From assembly GCA_036417435.1 (NCBI GenBank), contig CM070904.1:21062835-21126834 (forward strand): a stretch of 64,000 nt of DNA, read 5' to 3'. This stretch comes from Inia geoffrensis. Its lineage: Eukaryota; Chordata; Mammalia; Artiodactyla; Iniidae. Below the pieces are notes generated by a model. That model saw only the letters and a program-made list of their open reading frames with translations, searched no databases and was not told the origin of the DNA. Shown piece by piece: positions 1-9,948 of this stretch. How positions within the stretch are numbered: position 1 is the first letter of the stretch; every line of letters begins with the position of its first letter. A program made the position numbers and the translations under genes.

Positions 1-518
1 TCTTGGCTGTGGTCAAGGGTACCACAAGCACTGACTGGGTGCAAGTGCTTCCTTCCAATGATGCTAGTCTCTGGTTATACGACCTGCAGAGGCGTTTCCG
101 AATCTTGTGGTACCTCCAATGTTTATTTAGGTAAGGAATGTGCCTACTGATCCTCATACCTGCTGTTACCAATTTACAATTCCACCAACAGCAATAGCTG
201 ACTTCCCTTTTTGGCATGCACTCTTGAGCACTTAAAATGTTAGGGTTTGACAGGACTGCAGCCAGGGAACAACTCGGCTAACTTTCTTTTCACTCTCTAA
301 TTATGACAGATCCTGAGCATGTTTTCATTTGAATGTGTTCTTTTCTAAAAGATGGGTGAGTATCACTGAGTTCTTGAATGGTTCGTGCCTCAGTGTTTGG
401 CCTGATTTGACTTAATTTCAGAGTACCTAGCCCAGGATATTTCTTGAGGGCAGGGTTGTGTTTGCAAAGCTGCAGGCCATAGACCTTGTGAATGATAGGT
501 GCCTTTCAGCACGGTTGA

Positions 519-549
519 TAAGGTTCTTACGTTTGGTAAGGTTGTTACG
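519..549 (+). repeat. 18-base tandem duplication specific to H1
   Basis: Two imperfect copies of taaggttSttacg lie at 519-531 and 537-549, 18 bases apart. The matching place in H2 (about 2216-2228) has one copy only. It is present at the same offset in every H1 of the window. B, E and hybrid units have gttttgtaagg and A and C units gtttggtaagg between the copies. Confidence 0.85.
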
Positions 550-921
550 GCAGTGTGCTACAAGGCGGCAGCACTACTCCGTGTGGTCTCTGCTAACTTG
601 AGGAAAGAAAGCCTTAGCGGTGGTCCCAGTGCTGGATTGGAAATGGGGAGTCGAACATGGCTGAACACACACCCCTGGGCTTGTGTATGCTCACCTCCTG
701 CCCCTTAACCTGCACTGCCACACCCCAGGCATATCTCAAGCCTTGCAAAAGGGCTCCTCGGAGGGTGCCGTGGTTCGCACGTGGGGCGACTCTAATGAAG
801 AGGGTTGGAGGTGGGAACCTGCCTAGCAGGAGCTGTGGAGATCCGGTTTCTTCACCGCTCTTCCCTCTCAGCTGCTCCACACTCATTTGGGAACAGCGGG
901 CTCTGCTTACCTGTAGGAGGG

Positions 922-937
922 CCACGTTGGATCGGGA
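922..937 (+). other. CENP-B-box-like word, one base short (H1 only)
   Basis: The word ccacgttggatcggga resembles the mammalian 17-base CENP-B box consensus YTTCGTTGGAARCGGGA. The blocks cgttgga and cggga are both present, but one base instead of two separates them and the leading YTT is replaced by CCA. The essential spacing between the CG and CGGG cores is therefore off by one, so binding is doubtful. It recurs at the same offset in every H1, for example 4239, 7557, 10870 and 63945. The matching H2 position reads catgttacatcggcag and lacks it. Confidence 0.4.
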
Positions 938-961
938 GAATGTGGTACCACGCAGGGGAGA

Positions 962-1022
962 ATGGGCAATAGCGGTCCGAGGTGCCGCTGGTCAGGTAGC
1001 ACGTCCTCCTCCCTTGCTGCCT
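962..1022 (+). repeat. H1-specific 60-base segment
   Basis: Between the shared words ggggaga and cagcagcagcat, H1 has 61 bases and H2 has one. The segment is CpG-containing and ends in a pyrimidine-rich stretch before the CAG run. It is present in all twenty H1 copies, with class substitutions (B has cacgtcgtcc; E has gtccgcggtg). It could be an insertion in H1 or a deletion in H2. Confidence 0.85.
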
Positions 1023-1574
1023 CAGCAGCAGCATGCTCCGGCCGTGGGGCCCAGGCCTGCCGAGGCTCCAGGAGCCTTACCGTGGTAAGGACATCACAGA
1101 GGCCTGGGGTAACAGAGTAGGCATTTCTTAACCCCTTACTTGCCTTCTCATTGAACAGTGCTTTCCCTTTCAGCCTAGTTCATATAGAATTTTGGGTCCT
1201 TTTCAATTCTACAGCCACCTGATGCAATTATACACGTAGGTGTACCCGTAGGGTTTCGGATTCTTTGCACTCTTCGTTTATTGAGGAATGTTTTGTAGCG
1301 TTCCCTGTGCTTTCCGGTGGGTCGCCCTTGATGAGCACTTTTTGATACGTTAAGCGTGTTTCTGTGAAACCCGACCTCCTACATCACCCTTCCCCGGTCT
1401 CCAATTTCCCCCTCAGGCAACTCCAGGCTTCTTTCTTTCCTTTGTAAACCTGTGTTACCTTTGTGTACTAGCTCCCTTAGTATCCGTATTGAGATGGCAG
1501 ACGTAAGTGTGATATCCTGGGATATGTGTCTTGCTGCCTCTAGTTGACCAGAATTAGTGAGGTCATCTACTGCT

Positions 1575-2348
1575 CTATGCATGCTGCTGCAAAGAGTTTG
1601 AGTTCGTTTTGTTCTGTGGCTGAGTGGTAGTCGACTGTGTGTAGGTAGCTGCACATCTTTCTGCATTCACCCCTCGCGGCACATTTCGTTCTTTGGATGT
1701 CTTGGCTGCGGTCATGGGTACCACAAGGACCGCTGGGGTGCAAGTGCTTCCTTCCAATGATGCTAGTCTCTGGTTATGCGACCTGCAGCGGGGTTTCCGA
1801 ATCTCGTGGTACCTCCAGTGTTTACTTTGGTAAGGAATGTGCCTACTGATCCTCATACCGGCTGTTAGCAATTTACAATCCCACCAACAGCAATAGCTGG
1901 CTTCTCTTTTTGGCATGCCCTCTTGATCACTTATGATTTTAGGGTTTGAGAGGACTGCAGCCAGGGACCACCTCGTGTAGCTTTCTTTGCACTCTCTAAT
2001 CATGACAGATCCTGGGCATCTTTTCTTTTGAGTGTGCTGTTTTCTAAAACGCGAGTGAGTACCACTGAGTTCTTGAAAGGTTCCTGCCTCAGAGTCGGGC
2101 CTGAGTTGAATTCGTTCCCGATTCCCAGCCCGGGATAATTCTTGAGGGCAGGGTTGTGTCTGCAAAGCCGCAGGCCATAGGCCTTGTTGTTGATAGGTGC
2201 CCTTCAGCACTGTTGTTAAGGTTGTTACGGCAGTGGGCCACAAGGCGGCAGCACTACTCCGTGTCGTCTCTGGTAACATGGGGAAAGAAAGTCTTAGCGG
2301 GGGTCCCGGTGTTGGATTGGAAATGGGGAGTCGAAGGTGGCTGAACAC
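1575..2348 (-). other. 257-codon open frame, repeated in all 19 complete units; probably not a gene
   Basis: This is the longest open frame in the unit. It starts in H2 and ends just inside H1 on the minus strand. It is uninterrupted at 257 codons in all 19 complete units (other copies end at 5666, 8983, 12297, 15615, 18933, 22250 and so on). I recognise no domain, signal peptide, membrane segment or motif. The homologous stretch in the other half is broken into 110- or 125-codon frames. Most differences I saw between copies change the amino acid (R/G, L/I, E/D, E/Q, P/Q, A/G, A/S, T/K) and only one was silent, which argues against protein-level constraint. Homogenisation of young repeats explains its persistence. 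I list it as an open frame, not as a coding gene. Confidence 0.3.
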
Positions 2349-3317
2349 ACACCCCGGGGCTTTTGTAGGCTCACCCCCTGCCCCGTAACCTGCACTGCCC
2401 CGCCCCAGGCATATGGCAAGCCTTGCAAGTGGGCTACTCGGAGGGTGTCGTGGCTCGCAGGTGGGGCGACTCTAATGAAGTGGGCTGGAGGTGGGAACTT
2501 GCCTAGGAGGAGCTGTGGAGATCCGGGTTCTTCACAGCCCTTCCCTCTCAGCTGTTCCACCATCACATGGATACACCCGGCTGTGCTTACCTGTAGGAGG
2601 GCCATGTTACATCGGCAGATTGCGGAACCACGCAGGGGAGAACAGCAGCAGCATCCTCCAGCCGCGGGACACAGGCCTGCTGAGGCTCCAGGTGTCTGAC
2701 ACAAGCCGAAGTCACAGAGGCCTGAGGTAAGAAAATGGGCATTTCTTAACCCCTTGCTTGCCTTGTCATTGAACGGTCCTTTTGCCTTTCAGCATAGTTT
2801 ATATACAATGTTGCGTCTCTTTGACTTCTATAGCCACTTGATGCAATTATAACGGTAGCTGCACCTGTAGGGTTTCGGATTTTTTGCCCCGTTAGTTTAT
2901 CGAGGAATATTTTGTAGCGTTCCCTGTGCTTTCGGGTGGGTCGCCCTTGATGAGCACTTTTTGATACGTTAAGTGTGTTTCTGTTTATCCCAATCTCCTA
3001 ATTCACCCTTCCCCGGTCTCCAGTTTCCCCATGTGGGAACTCCTCGCTTCTTTCTTCCCTTTGTGAACCTGTGTTTCCTTTCTTTACTAGCTTCCTTTGT
3101 ATCCCTAATTAGACTGCACACATAAGTGTTATCCTGGGATATGTGCCTTGCTGCCTCTAATTGACCAGAATTAGGGAGATCATCTTCGGCTCGACCCATG
3201 CTGCTGCAAATACTATGAGTTCCTTTTGTTCTGTGGCTGAGTGGTAGGCGAGTGTGTGTACGTAGCAGAACATCTTTCTCCCTTCACCCCTCGCTCGACA
3301 GTTCGTTCGTTTGTATG
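1700..3317 (+). repeat. Half-unit H2 (exemplar copy)
   Basis: H2 is the second, shorter half (1,618 bases), homologous to H1 throughout but diverged from it much more than any two H2 copies differ from each other. This fits an ancestral monomer of about 1.65 kb that duplicated and diverged before the dimer was amplified. It contains most of the minus-strand 257-codon open frame, which runs slightly into the end of H1. Confidence 0.93.
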
Positions 3318-6300
3318 TCTTGGCTGTGGTCAAGGGTACCACAACCACTGACTGGGTGCAAATGCCTCCTTCCAATGATGCTAGTCTCTGGTTATACGAC
3401 CTGCAGAGTCGTTTCCGAATCTTGTGGTACCTCCAATGTTTATTTAGGTAAGGAATGTGCCTACTGATCCTCATACCTGGTGTTACCAATTTTCAATTCC
3501 ACCAACAGCAATAGCTGACTTCCCTTTTTGGCATGCCCTCTTGAGCACTTAAAAGGTTAGGGTTTGACAGGACTGCAGCCAGGGAACAACTCGGCTAACT
3601 TTCTTTTCACTCTCTAATTATGACAGATCCTGATCATCTTTTCATTTGAATGTGTTCTTTTCTAAAAGATGGGTGAGTATCACTGAGTTCTTGAATGGTT
3701 CGTGCCTCAGTGTTTGGCCTGATTTGACTTAATTTCAGAGTACCTAGCCCAGGATATTTCTTGAGCGCAGGGTTGTGTTTGCAAAGCTGCAGGCCATAGA
3801 CCTTGTGAATGATAGGTGCCTTTCCGCACGGTTGGTAAGGTTCTTACGTTTTGTAAGGTTGTTACGGCAGTGTGCTACAAGGCGGCAGCACTACTCCGTG
3901 TGGTCTCTGCTAACTTGAGGAAACAAAGCCTTAGCGGTGGTCCCAGTGCTGGATTGGAAATGGGGAGTCGAACATGGCTGAACACACACCCCTGGGCTTG
4001 TGTATGCTCACCTCCTGCCCCTTAACCTGCACTGCCACACCGCAGGCATTTTGCAAGCCTTGCAAGTGGGCTCTTCGGAGGGTGCCGTGGTTCGCAGGTG
4101 GGGCGACTCTAATGAAGAGGGCTGGAGGTGGGAACCTGCCTAGCAGGAGCTGTGGAGATCCGGTTTCTTCACCGCTCTTCCCTCTCAGCTGCTCCACACT
4201 CATTTGGGAACAGCGGGCTCTGCTTACCTGTAGGAGGGCCACGTTGGATCGGGAGAATGTGGTACCACGCAGGGGAGAATGGGCAATAGCGGTCCGAGGT
4301 GCCGCTGGTCAGGTAGCACGTCGTCCTCCCTTGCTGCCTCAGCAGCAGCATGCTCCGGCCGTGGGACCCAGGCCTGCCGAGGCTCCAGGGGCCTTACCGT
4401 GGTAAGGACATCACAGAGGCCTGGGGTAACAGAGTAGGCATTTCTTAACCCCTTACTTGCCTTCTCATTGAACAGTGCTTTACCCTTTCAGCCTAGTTCA
4501 TATAGAATTTTGGGTCCTTTTCAATTCTACAGCCACCTGATGCAATTATACACATAGGTGTACCCGTAGGGTTTCGGATTCTTTGCACTCTTCGTTTATT
4601 GAGGAATGTTTTGTAGCGTTCCTTGTGCTTTCCGGTGGGTCGCCCTTGATGAGCACTTTTTGATACGTTAAGCGTGTTTCTGTGAAACCCGACCTCCTAC
4701 ATCACCCTTCCCCGGTCTCCAATTTCCCCCTCAGGCAACTCCAGGCTTCTTTCTTTCCTTTGTAAACCTGTGTTACCTTTGTGTACTAGCTCCCTTAGTA
4801 TCCGTATTGAGATGGCAGACGTAAGTGTGATATCCTGGGATATGTGTCTTGCTGCCTCTAGTTGACCAGAATTAGTGAGGTCATCTACTGCTCTATGCAT
4901 GCTGCTGCAAAGAGTTTGAGTTCGTTTTGTTCTGTGGCTGAGTGGTAGTCGACTGTGTGTAGGTAGCAGAACATCTTTCTCCATTCACCCCTCGCTGCAC
5001 ATTTCGTTCTTTGGATGTCTTGGCTGCGGTCATGGGTACCACAAGGACCGCTGGGGTGCAAGTGCTTCCTTCCAATGATGCTAGTCTCTGGTTATGCGAC
5101 CTGCAGCGGGGTTTCCGAATCTCGTGGTACCTCCAGTGTTTACTTTGGTAAGGAATGTGCCTACTGATCCTCATACCGGCTGTTAGCAATTTACAATCCC
5201 ACCAACAGCAATAGCTGGCTTCTCTTTTTGGCATGCCCTGTTGATCACTTATGATTTTAGGGTTTGAGAGGACTGCAGCCAGGGACCACCTCGTGTAGCT
5301 TTCTTTGCAGTCTCTAATCATGACAGATCCTGGGCATCTTTTCTTTTGAGTGTGCTGTTTTCTAAAACGCGAGTGAGTACCACTGAGTTCTTGAAAGGTT
5401 CCTGCCTCAGAGTCGGGCCTGATTTGAATTCGTTCCCGATTCCCAGCCCGGGATAATTCTTGAGGGCAGGGTTGTGTCTGCAAAGCCGCAGGCCATAGGC
5501 CTTGTTGTTGATAGGTGCCCTTCAGCACTGTTGTTAAGGTTGTTACGGCAGTGGGCCACAAGGCGGCAGCACTACTCCGTGTCGTCTCTGGTAACATGGG
5601 GAAAGAAAGTCTTAGCGGGGGTCCCGGTGTTGGATTGGAAATGGGGAGTCGAAGGTGGCTGAACACACACCCCGGGGCTTTTGTAGGCTCACCCCCTGCC
5701 CCTTAACCTGCACTGCCCCGCCCCAGGCATATGGCAAGCCTTGCAAGTGGGCTACTCGGAGGTTGTCGTGGCTCGCAGGTGGGGCGACTCTAATGAAGTG
5801 GGCTGGAGGTGGGAACTTGCCTAGGAGGAGCTGTGGAGATCCGGGTTCTTCACAGCCCTTCCCTCTCAGCTCTTCCACCATCACATGGATACACCCGGCT
5901 GTGCTTACCTGTAGGAGAGCCATGTTACATCTGCAGATTGCGGAACCACGCAGGGGAGAACAGCAGCAGCATCCTCCAGCCGCGGGACACAGGCCTGCTG
6001 AGGCTCCAGGTGTCTGACACCAGCCGAAGTCACAGAGGCCTGAGGTAAGAAAATGGGCATTTCTTAACCCCTTGCTTGCCTTGTCATTGAACGGTCCTTT
6101 TGTCTTTCACCATAGTTTATATACAATGTTGCGTCTCTTTGACTTCTATAGCCACTTGATGCAATTATAACGGTAGCTGCACCTGTAGGGTTTCGGATTT
6201 TTTGCCCCTTTAGTTTATCGAGGAATATTTTGTAGCGTTCCCTGTGCTTTCAGGTGGGTCGCCCTTGATAAGCACTTTTTGATACGTTAAGTGTGTTTCT

Positions 6301-6635
6301 GTTTATCCCAATCTCCTAATTCACCCTTCCCCGGTCTCCAGTTTCCCCATGTGGGAACTCCTCGCTTCTTTCTTCCCTTTGTGAACCTGTGTTTCCTTTC
6401 TTTACTAGCTTCCTTTGTATCCCTATTTAGACTGCACACATAAGTGATATCCGGGGATATGTGCCTTGCTGCCTCTAATTGACCAGAGTTAGGGAGATCA
6501 TCTTCGGCTCGACCCATGCTGCTGCAAATACTATGAGTTCCTTTTGTTCTGTGGCTGAGTGGTAGGCGAGTGTGTGTAGGTAGCAGAACATCTTTCTCCC
6601 TTCAGCCCTCGCTCGACAGTTTGTTCGTTTGTATG
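3318..6635 (+). repeat. Unit 2, class B
   Basis: H2 begins at 5018. B-class marks: C at 3766 (gagcgcagg), aaacaaagcc near 3925, cacgtcgtcc near 4320, T at 5932 (acatctgcag), C at 6021 (gacaccagcc), tttcaccatag near 6107, gcccctttag near 6206 and gataagcac near 6267. A at 3362 (tgcaaatgcc) is private to this copy; the other B units have G. Confidence 0.94.
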
Positions 6636-9600
6636 TCTTGGCTGTGGTCAAGGGTACCACAAGCACTGACTGGGTGCAAGTGCTTCCTTCCAATGATGCT
6701 AGTCTCTGGTTATACGACCTGCAGAGGCATTTCCGAATCTTGTGGTACCTCCAATGTTTATTTAGGTAAGGAATGTGCCTACTGATCCTCATACCTGCTG
6801 TTACCAATTTACAATTCCACCAACAGCAATAGCTGACTTCCCTTTTTGGCATGCCCTCTTGAGCACTTAAAATGTTAGGGTTTGACAGGACTGCAGCCAG
6901 GGAACAACTCGGCTAACTTTCTTTTCACTCTCTAATTATGACAGATCCTGAGCATGTTTTCATTTGAATGTGTTCTTTTCTAAAAGATGGGTGAGTATCA
7001 CTGAGTTCTTGAATGGTTCGTGCCTCAGTGTTTGGCCTGATTTGACTTAATTTCAGAGTACCTAGCCCAGGATATTTCTTGAGGGCAGGGTTGTGTTTGC
7101 AAAGCTGCAGGCCATAGACCTTGTGAATGATAGGTGCCTTTCAGCACGGTTGATAAGGTTCTTACGTTTGGTAAGGTTGTTACGGCAGTGTGCTACAAGG
7201 CGGCAGCACTACTCCGTGTGGTCTCTGCTAACTTGAGGAAAGAAAGCCTTAGCGGTGGTCCCAGTGCTGGATTGGAAATGGGGAGTCGAACATGGCTGAA
7301 CACACACCCCTGGGCTTGTGTATGCTCACCTCCTGCCCCTTAACCTGCACTGCCACACCCCAGGCATATCTCAAGCCTTGCAAAAGGGCTCCTCGGAGGG
7401 TGCCGTGGTTCGCACGTGGGGCGACTCTAATGAAGAGGGTTGGAGGTGGGAACCTGCCTAGCAGGAGCTGTGGAGATCCGGTTTCTTCACCGCTCTTCCC
7501 TCTCAGCTGCTCCACACTCATTTGGGAACAGCGGGCTCTGCTTACCTGTAGGAGGGCCACGTTGGATCGGGAGAATGTGGTACCACGCAGGGGAGAATGG
7601 GCAATAGCGGTCCGAGGTGCCGCTGGTCAGGTAGCACGTCCTCCTCCCTTGCTGCCTCAGCAGCAGCATGCTCCGGCCGTGGGGCCCAGGCCTGCCGAGG
7701 CTCCAGGAGCCTTACCGTGGTAAGGACATCACAGAGGCCTGGGGTAACAGAGTAGGCATTTCTTAACCCCTTACTTGCCTTCTCATTGAACAGTGCTTTC
7801 CCTTTCAGCCTAGTTCATATAGAATTTTGGGTCCTTTTCAATTCTACAGCCACCTGATGCAATTATACACGTAGGTGTACCCGTAGGGTTTCGGATTCTT
7901 TGCACTCTTCGTTTATTGAGGAATGTTTTGTAGCGTTCCCTGTGCTTTCCGGTGGGTCGCCCTTGATGAGCACTTTTTGATACGTTAAGCGTGTTTCTGT
8001 GAAACCCGACCTCCTACATCACCCTTCCCCGGTCTCCAATTTCCCCCTCAGGCAACTCCAGGCTTCTTTCTTTCCTTTGTAAACCTGTGTTACCTTTGTG
8101 TACTAGCTCCCTTAGTATCCGTATTGAGATGGCAGACGTAAGTGTGATATCCTGGGATATGTGTCTTGCTGCCTCTAGTTGACCAGAATTAGTGAGGTCA
8201 TCTACTGCTCTATGCATGCTGCTGCAAAGAGTTTGAGTTCGTTTTGTTCTGTGGCTGAGTGGTAGTCGACTGTGTGTAGGTAGCTGCACATCTTTCTGCA
8301 TTCACCCCTCGCGGCACATTTCGTTCTTTGGATGTCTTGGCTGCGGTCATGGGTACCACAAGGACCGCTGGGGTGCAAGTGCTTCCTTCCAATGATGCTA
8401 GTCTCTGGTTATGCGACCTGCAGCGGGGTTTCCGAATCTCGTGGTACCTCCAGTGTTTACTTTGGTAAGGAATGTGCCTACTGATCCTCATACCGGCTGT
8501 TAGCAATTTACAATCCCACCAACAGCAATAGCTGGCTTCTCTTTTTGGCATGCCCTGTTGATCACTTATGATTTTAGGGTTTGAGAGGACTGCAGCCAGG
8601 GACCACCTCGTGTAGCTTTCTTTGCACTCTCTAATCATGACAGATCCTGGGCATCTTTTCTTTTGAGTGTGCTGTTTTCTAAAACGCGAGTGAGTACCAC
8701 TGAGTTCTTGAAAGGTTCCTGCCTCAGAGTCGGGCCTGATTTGAATTCGTTCCCCATTCCCAGCCCGGGATAATTCTTGAGGGCAGGGTTGTGTCTGCAA
8801 AGCCGCAGGCCATAGGCCTTGTTGTTGATAGGTGCCCTTCAGCACTGTTGTTAAGGTTGTTACGGCAGTGGGCCACAAGGCGGCAGCACTACTCCGTGTC
8901 GTCTCTGGTAACATGGGGAAAGAAAGTCTTAGCGGGGGTCCCGGTGTTGGATTGGAAATGGGGAGTCGAAGGTGGCTGAACACACACCCCGGGGCTTTTG
9001 TAGGCTCACCCCCTGCCCCTTAACCTGCACTGCCCCGCCCCAGGCATATGGCAAGCCTTGCAAGTGGGCTACTCGGAGGGTGTCGTGGCTCGCAGGTGGG
9101 GCGACTCTAATGAAGTGGGCTGGAGGTGGGAACTTGCCTAGGAGGAGCTGTGGAGATCCGGGTTCTTCACAGCCCTTCCCTCTCAGCTGTTCCACCATCA
9201 CATGGATACACCCGGCTGTGCTTACCTGTAGGAGGGCCATGTTACATCGGCAGATTGCGGAACCACGCAGGGGAGAACAGCAGCAGCATCCTCCAGCCGC
9301 GGGACACAGGCCTGCTGAGGCTCCAGGTGTCTGACACAAGCCGAAGTCACAGAGGCCTGAGGTAAAAAAATGGGCATTTCTTAACCCCTTGCTTGCCTTG
9401 TCATTGAACGGTCCTTTTGCCTTTCAGCATAGTTTATATACAATGTTGCGTCTCTTTGACTTCTATAGCCACTTGATGCAATTATAACGGTAGCTGCACC
9501 TGTAGGGTTTCGGATTTTTTGCCCCGTTAGTTTATCGAGGAATATTTTGTAGCGTTCCCTGTGCTTTCGGGTGGGTCGCCCTTGATGAGCACTTTTTGAT

Positions 9601-9948
9601 ACGTTAAGTGTGTTTCTGTTTATCCCAATCTCCTAATTCACCCTTCCCCGGTCTCCAGTTTCCCCATGTGGGAACTCCTCGCTTCTTTCTTCCCTTTGTG
9701 AACCTGTGTTTCCTTTCTTTACTAGCTTCCTTTGTATCCCTAATTAGACTGCACACATAAGTGTTATCCTGGGATATGTGCCTTGCTGCCTCTAATTGAC
9801 CAGAATTAGGGAGATCATCTTCGGCTCGACCCATGCTGCTGCAAATACTATGAGCTCCTTTTGTTCTGTGGCTGAGTGGTAGGCGAGTGTGTGTAGGTAC
9901 CAGCACATCTTTCTCCCTTCACCCCTCGCTCGACCGTTCGTTTGTATG
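6636..9948 (+). repeat. Unit 3, class A2
   Basis: H2 begins at 8335. H1 is nearly the same as A1, including the one-base deletion near 7800, but has C in catgccctcttg near 6853. H2 differs from A1: gatttgaattcg and ttccccattcc near 8748, and gtaaaaaaatggg near 9361. One ttcg of a short tandem pair is missing near 9936 (cgaccgttcgtttg), which gives the 3,313 length. Confidence 0.94.

Larger units (their letters stand above)
1..1699 (+). repeat. Half-unit H1 (exemplar copy)
   Basis: H1 aligns end to end with H2 at 1700-3317: both open with tcttggctg followed by near-identical text (ttccttccaatgatgctagt, caccaacagcaatagctg, ctgcagccaggga) in the same order. H1 is longer mainly because of two segments absent from H2: an 18-base duplication at about 519-549 and a 60-base excess within 962-1022. 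H1 also carries the CENP-B-box-like word at 922-937, which H2 lacks. Confidence 0.93.
1..3317 (+). repeat. Unit 1, class A1
   Basis: H1 is 1-1699 and H2 is 1700-3317. Class A1 is marked by A at 220 (catgcactc), the A-class H1 tail around 1653-1675 (tagctgcacat), a one-base deletion near 1170 (ctttccctttcag where other classes have ctttaccctttcag), which makes the unit 3,317 long, and H2 marks gagttgaattcg near 2105 and ccccgtaacc near 2382. C at 1922 is shared only with unit 12. Confidence 0.95.

Noticed and set aside
230..260. Telomere-like word ttaggg (gttagggtttga) in each unit
   Set aside because: Only a single ttaggg word is present per site, with no tandem run.
1021..1035. CAG trinucleotide repeat
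   Set aside because: Only three or four CAG copies, constant between units, so not an expanding microsatellite.
657..1088. Plus-strand open frame of 143 codons, repeated in every H1
   Set aside because: It overlaps open frames on the other strand, has low-complexity proline, alanine and arginine composition at its end, no recognisable domain, and recurs only because the DNA repeats. The H2 counterpart stops earlier.
2294..2704. Minus-strand frame of 136 codons with a cysteine run (CCCC), present in many H2 copies
   Set aside because: The cysteines come from the CAG/CTG run read in another frame. In several B units the frame is 103 codons because the upstream start is lost, and it overlaps the plus-strand 120-codon frame completely.
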